64,000 bases of DNA, from NCBI RefSeq assembly GCF_029961155.1, contig NZ_JASBRH010000014.1:1-64000 (forward strand), written 5' to 3'. Position numbers and translations under genes: made by a program. This stretch comes from Pontibacterium granulatum. GTDB taxonomy: Bacteria > Pseudomonadota > Gammaproteobacteria > Pseudomonadales > Balneatricaceae. This document shows, in pieces, positions 61,182 through 64,000 of the stretch; position 1 is the stretch's first letter, and every line of letters starts with the position of its first letter. The notes beneath the pieces are model-generated. The model did no database searches. It was not told the DNA's origin and saw nothing but the letters and a program-made list of their open reading frames with translations.

Positions 61182-61763
61182 ATGCTGATACGTGCGATCT
61201 GTCTCAGCTTGGTGGCATTGATTGCCGCCTGTTCATCGGTGCAGCCGTCGTCTCAGGCGCTTGATGGCTCGCGTCCCAATACAGGGGTTGCGGTGATGGC
61301 ACTGACCAAGTCCGGCTTTGATCCCTGGATTGTAAGCTATTCGTTTGAACAGATTGGCGGAGATTACCGCGGAACGCTTGAGATTGAGTCCGAGATGGAT
61401 GGCCGCATCCACAGCGACTATCCACAATTGCAGGGTAACCTGCAGTTGATTGAGCTGCCGGCCGGGGACTACCGTATTACCGCATGGGAGTTGCGCCGCT
61501 GGATGACGGTGCGCCGCTCGAATGTCCCGCTGGATATCCGCTTTCGGGTGTATCCCGAAAAATACACTTACGCCGGTGAGCTGAACCTGGACACCGGCAA
61601 TGCCCGTATCCTTGAGGAAGGCAGTAGCGGTGTGAGTTTGCGGGTAAAGGCGGGAGCTGAGCGCGATATTCAGTATATACAGCGCAATCATCCCGGCGTG
61701 GATTTCCGGCGTTTTCGCATGCGGCAGATGGAGTTTCATTTGCCAACTGCCACTGTGCAGTAG
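61182..61763 (+). CDS. Lipoprotein of unknown function
   Basis: 193 residues. The N-terminus is a lipoprotein signal with lipobox LIAACSS (Cys17). The mature part is beta-rich: FDPWIVSYSFEQIGGDYRGT, LIELPAGDYRITAWELRRW, PLDIRFRVYPEKYTYAGELN, which recalls DUF-type beta-sandwich lipoproteins. Asp is absent right after the Cys, so outer-membrane sorting is likely. It is transcribed alone before a terminator. Confidence 0.82.
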   Translation: MLIRAICLSLVALIAACSSVQPSSQALDGSRPNTGVAVMALTKSGFDPWIVSYSFEQIGGDYRGTLEIESEMDGRIHSDYPQLQGNLQLIELPAGDYRITAWELRRWMTVRRSNVPLDIRFRVYPEKYTYAGELNLDTGNARILEEGSSGVSLRVKAGAERDIQYIQRNHPGVDFRRFRMRQMEFHLPTATVQ

Positions 61764-61775
61764 CTAGCGGGTGTT

Positions 61776-61805
61776 AAAAAGGGCCATCTCAACGTGGCCC
61801 TTTTT
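61776..61805. terminator. Bidirectional terminator after the lipoprotein gene
   Basis: GGGCCA pairs with TGGCCC across an eight-base loop, preceded by AAAAA and followed by TTTTT. It serves the lipoprotein gene and may also serve the convergent gene at 61867. Confidence 0.87.
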
Positions 61806-61866
61806 ACGCGGAAGGTATTTCCGTTTGTGCGTCTTGTTTAAAGACTCAGTGTGTAGGTTGTATCAC

Positions 61867-62388
61867 CTAGGCAGCGAGCGGGTCGTCGTGGAAGATATGA
61901 ACCGATTCGATCAGTGCCTTAGGGCAATGTTTGCGAATCATGTGATGGAACTCAGGCAGGCGTTCTGCCGGTACATCAACCATCATTACGATCTGTCCGT
62001 CATCCAGTGCATGTTCATATTTTTCAATCAGAGCGTTTGGTGTATCTTCACCAATCATCTTGCCAAGCCAGCCACCAAATCCGATGCCTAACAGGCTCAG
62101 GGTCAGCAATGTACCACCGCCCAGTACCAGTCCGAAAGGCGCGGTTCCCAAAACGGCCAGTCCGGCAATAACGCCAATGGTGCCACCACTGACCATGCCC
62201 CAGTCCATATCGGACTCGATCTCAGAGGTTTCCATCTCGGTCGCTTCGTGAATGTTGGCGTCTTGCAGCATCTGATGGTCTCTAGCCACGACATGCATTT
62301 TTTCGTCTGGGATATCCATTTTCCGCAGGTCTTCAACGACATTCTGCGCCTGCTCCAGTGTTGGCGCGAGGAATACCAAGCGTTTCAT
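61867..62388 (-). CDS. Glycine-rich hydrophobic protein, DUF1269 / stress-protein 17M-like
   Basis: 173 residues. A ferredoxin-like N-terminus (RLVFLAPTLEQAQNVVEDL, MHVVARDHQML), a central glycine-rich hydrophobic block (about 64-108: GGTIGVIAGLAVLGTAPFG and more) that probably inserts in or lies on the membrane, and a C-terminal segment IVMMVDVPAERLPEFHHMI. This layout recalls DUF1269 and the general-stress 17M-type proteins. Function unknown. GGAGGTGAGG precedes the ATG. Confidence 0.72.
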   Translation of the reverse strand: MKRLVFLAPTLEQAQNVVEDLRKMDIPDEKMHVVARDHQMLQDANIHEATEMETSEIESDMDWGMVSGGTIGVIAGLAVLGTAPFGLVLGGGTLLTLSLLGIGFGGWLGKMIGEDTPNALIEKYEHALDDGQIVMMVDVPAERLPEFHHMIRKHCPKALIESVHIFHDDPLAA

Positions 62389-62529
62389 CCCTCACCTCCA
62401 CTTTCTGTTGCGAGTTGTTTTTATCCTTACGAAAGTAACCAAAGTATAGTCCAGCCGTTGGAATGCGGTAGAAAAGGGTGTTAGGCGACTGTTTATTGCG
62501 AGGAAGGGATTGAGCGGAAAAAGACAGGC

Positions 62530-62560
62530 AAAAAAATACCCGCCGTAGCGGGTATTTTTT
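62530..62560. terminator. Terminator of the aminotransferase gene
   Basis: ATACCCGC / GCGGGTAT with a four-base loop, A-run before and T-run after. It lies 15 bases beyond the aspC stop (minus strand) and is symmetric enough to act both ways. Confidence 0.87.
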
Positions 62561-62574
62561 ATGAGGCTGAAAGC

Positions 62575-63762
62575 TTAGCCTTCAATGGCTTTCTTAATAC
62601 GGCTCAGCGCGTCTTCCAGTACTTCCAGGCTGGTTGCGAAGGACAGTCGCATGTTGCCCGGCGCACCGAATGCGGAACCCGGCACCAGCGCAACGCCTGC
62701 TTCGTTCAGCAGGAACTCTGCGAGGGCGATGTCGTCTTCAAAGCGGTCATCGTTGTCGATGATCTGCTGGAAGCTTGGGAATGCGTAGAAAGTACCATCC
62801 GCTGGGATGCACTCAACGCCGTCAATTGCGTTCAGAGTGTCTACTACGAAGTTATGACGCTCTTTGAATGCTTTAACCATCTCGGCAACGCAATCCTGGG
62901 ATGCTTCCAGTGCAGCCTGTGCACCTACCTGAGAGATGGAGGTAGGGTTGGAGGTGCTCTGAGACTGGATCTTCTTCATCGCGCCAATCAGCTTCTGCGG
63001 GCCAGCCGCATAACCGATACGCCAGCCTGTCATGGAGTAAGCTTTAGATACACCGTTCAGCACGATCGTACGGTCGTACAGTTCAGGGCATGCCATCAGG
63101 ATGTTGCAGAATGGCTCTTCGGTGAACAGGATGTGCTCGTACATGTCGTCAGTCGCAACCAGTACGTTCGGGTACTTTTTCAGTACTTCACCCAGTGCAA
63201 CCAGCTCTTCGCGGGTGTACGCAACGCCGGTTGGGTTGGATGGGCTGTTCAGCACAACCAGTTTGGTTTTGTCGGTGATCGCCGCGTCCAGTTGTTCAGC
63301 AGTCATCTTGAAACGCTGTTCCTGAGTCGTAGTCACGATCACTGGCACCGCATCAGCAATCTTTACCATGTCCGGGTAAGACACCCAGTATGGCGCAGGG
63401 ACGATCACTTCGTCGCCTTCGTTCAGCAGCGCCAGGGACAGGTTGAAGAAGCTCTGCTTACCGCCGCAGGACACCAGAATCTGGTTTGGGGCGTAGGTCA
63501 GGCCGTTGTCACGTTTCAGTTTTTCAATAATTGCATTCTTCAGGGCTGGAGTGCCGTCTACGGCCGTGTACTTGGTGAAGCCGTTCTGCAGTGCTTCAAT
63601 GGCAGCCGCTTTAATGTGTTCAGGGGTGTCGAAATCAGGTTCGCCAGCACCCAGGCCAATAATGTTCTTGCCTGCCGCGCGCAGTTCCGCTGCACGGTTA
63701 GTTACCGCCAGCGTAGGGGATGGTTTGATGTTGTTGACGCGGTCTGAAAGTTGAACGTCCAA
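62575..63762 (-). CDS. aspC: Aspartate aminotransferase (class I, PLP-dependent)
   Basis: 395 residues from a TTG start at 63762 (AAGAGGA upstream), giving MDVQLSDRVNNIKPSPTLAV, the usual N-terminus of this Ib-type family. Key motifs: GLGAGEPDFDTPEHI, LNSPSNPTGVAYTREE, ATDDMYEHILF, and the Schiff-base Lys in NGVSKAYSMTGWRIGYAAG. It interconverts aspartate and oxaloacetate. A longer open frame upstream to 63846 has no support. The bases from 63763 to the window end hold no gene I can identify. Confidence 0.94.
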   Translation of the reverse strand: MDVQLSDRVNNIKPSPTLAVTNRAAELRAAGKNIIGLGAGEPDFDTPEHIKAAAIEALQNGFTKYTAVDGTPALKNAIIEKLKRDNGLTYAPNQILVSCGGKQSFFNLSLALLNEGDEVIVPAPYWVSYPDMVKIADAVPVIVTTTQEQRFKMTAEQLDAAITDKTKLVVLNSPSNPTGVAYTREELVALGEVLKKYPNVLVATDDMYEHILFTEEPFCNILMACPELYDRTIVLNGVSKAYSMTGWRIGYAAGPQKLIGAMKKIQSQSTSNPTSISQVGAQAALEASQDCVAEMVKAFKERHNFVVDTLNAIDGVECIPADGTFYAFPSFQQIIDNDDRFEDDIALAEFLLNEAGVALVPGSAFGAPGNMRLSFATSLEVLEDALSRIKKAIEG

Positions 63763-64000
63763 TCCTAAAATCCTCTTGAGAGTTCCCGTGTTATATAGGG
63801 GAGCCGCTGAAGTATAGTTAATGCAATTTCTTTCGTCTGGCCGCACTTAGTTATCGGCTAGGGGCGAGCGGTCCGGACGCTAAAAATAACTGCAAAAGTA
63901 TACAGAATAAGCGTTGCGTCTTGTAAGTGTTCGGTGGAGAAAATTAGCACTTTGTCGCAAATAAAGGGGAATGTGTTCCAAAAAGAAACTTTGGTGTATT

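Overview
The window looks like the chromosome of a marine gammaproteobacterium of the Oceanospirillales type (Neptuniibacter, Amphritea or Marinobacterium-like). This rests on gene content and protein style: QueF, YadGH, YacL, YciH, DUF1285, a LapA/LapG adhesin system, and a nitrate-assimilation island that includes the kinase/phosphatase found in the corresponding pseudomonad island. Taxonomy is inference; there is no rRNA here.

1-6.7 kb: a tRNA-Glu, then an operon of a PstS-like periplasmic protein, a porin-like outer-membrane protein and a membrane PAS-GGDEF-EAL protein. After it comes a decayed two-component locus: an IS3-type scar (4831-5015), an orphan OmpR-type regulator and a broken PepSY gene. 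6.8-24 kb: mostly housekeeping genes (ABC exporter yadGH, queF, nitroreductase, thioesterase, periplasmic cyclophilin, chemoreceptor, DUF255 thioredoxin-like protein, dgt, yciH, MTHFR-like protein, endonuclease I, Prx-Grx hybrid). Two short elements with related terminal inverted repeats sit here (6811-7077 and 21364-21657).

24.6-36.3 kb: a biofilm adhesin module. It has a type I secretion ATPase (LapB-like), an adaptor (LapC-like), a LuxR-type regulator, a 1462-residue adhesin with a LapA-type retention module and a PAAG cleavage site, its LapG-type protease, and a TolC protein fused to an OmpA domain. No LapD is present in the window.

37-57.3 kb: a complete assimilatory nitrate island. It holds nirBD and an FAD oxidoreductase, a PP2C/kinase, an MFS nitrate transporter, the ABC transporter nrtABD, the nitrate sensor NasS and the ANTAR antiterminator NasT, and nitrate reductase nasA. 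Four leader terminators precede four parts of this island. Each overlaps a small hairpin with a six-base loop carrying A at position 1 and G at position 4, the signature of ANTAR targets, and three of the four lie just downstream of clear sigma-54 promoters. The inferred logic is that nitrogen limitation (NtrC/sigma-54) starts transcription, and nitrate, sensed by NasS, frees NasT to prevent termination.

57.3-64 kb: ordinary genes (YdcH, fumC, an M14 peptidase with an alpha/beta hydrolase, a lipoprotein, a glycine-rich membrane protein, an aspartate aminotransferase). A 31-bp palindromic repeat occurs five times in the window, twice as inverted pairs.
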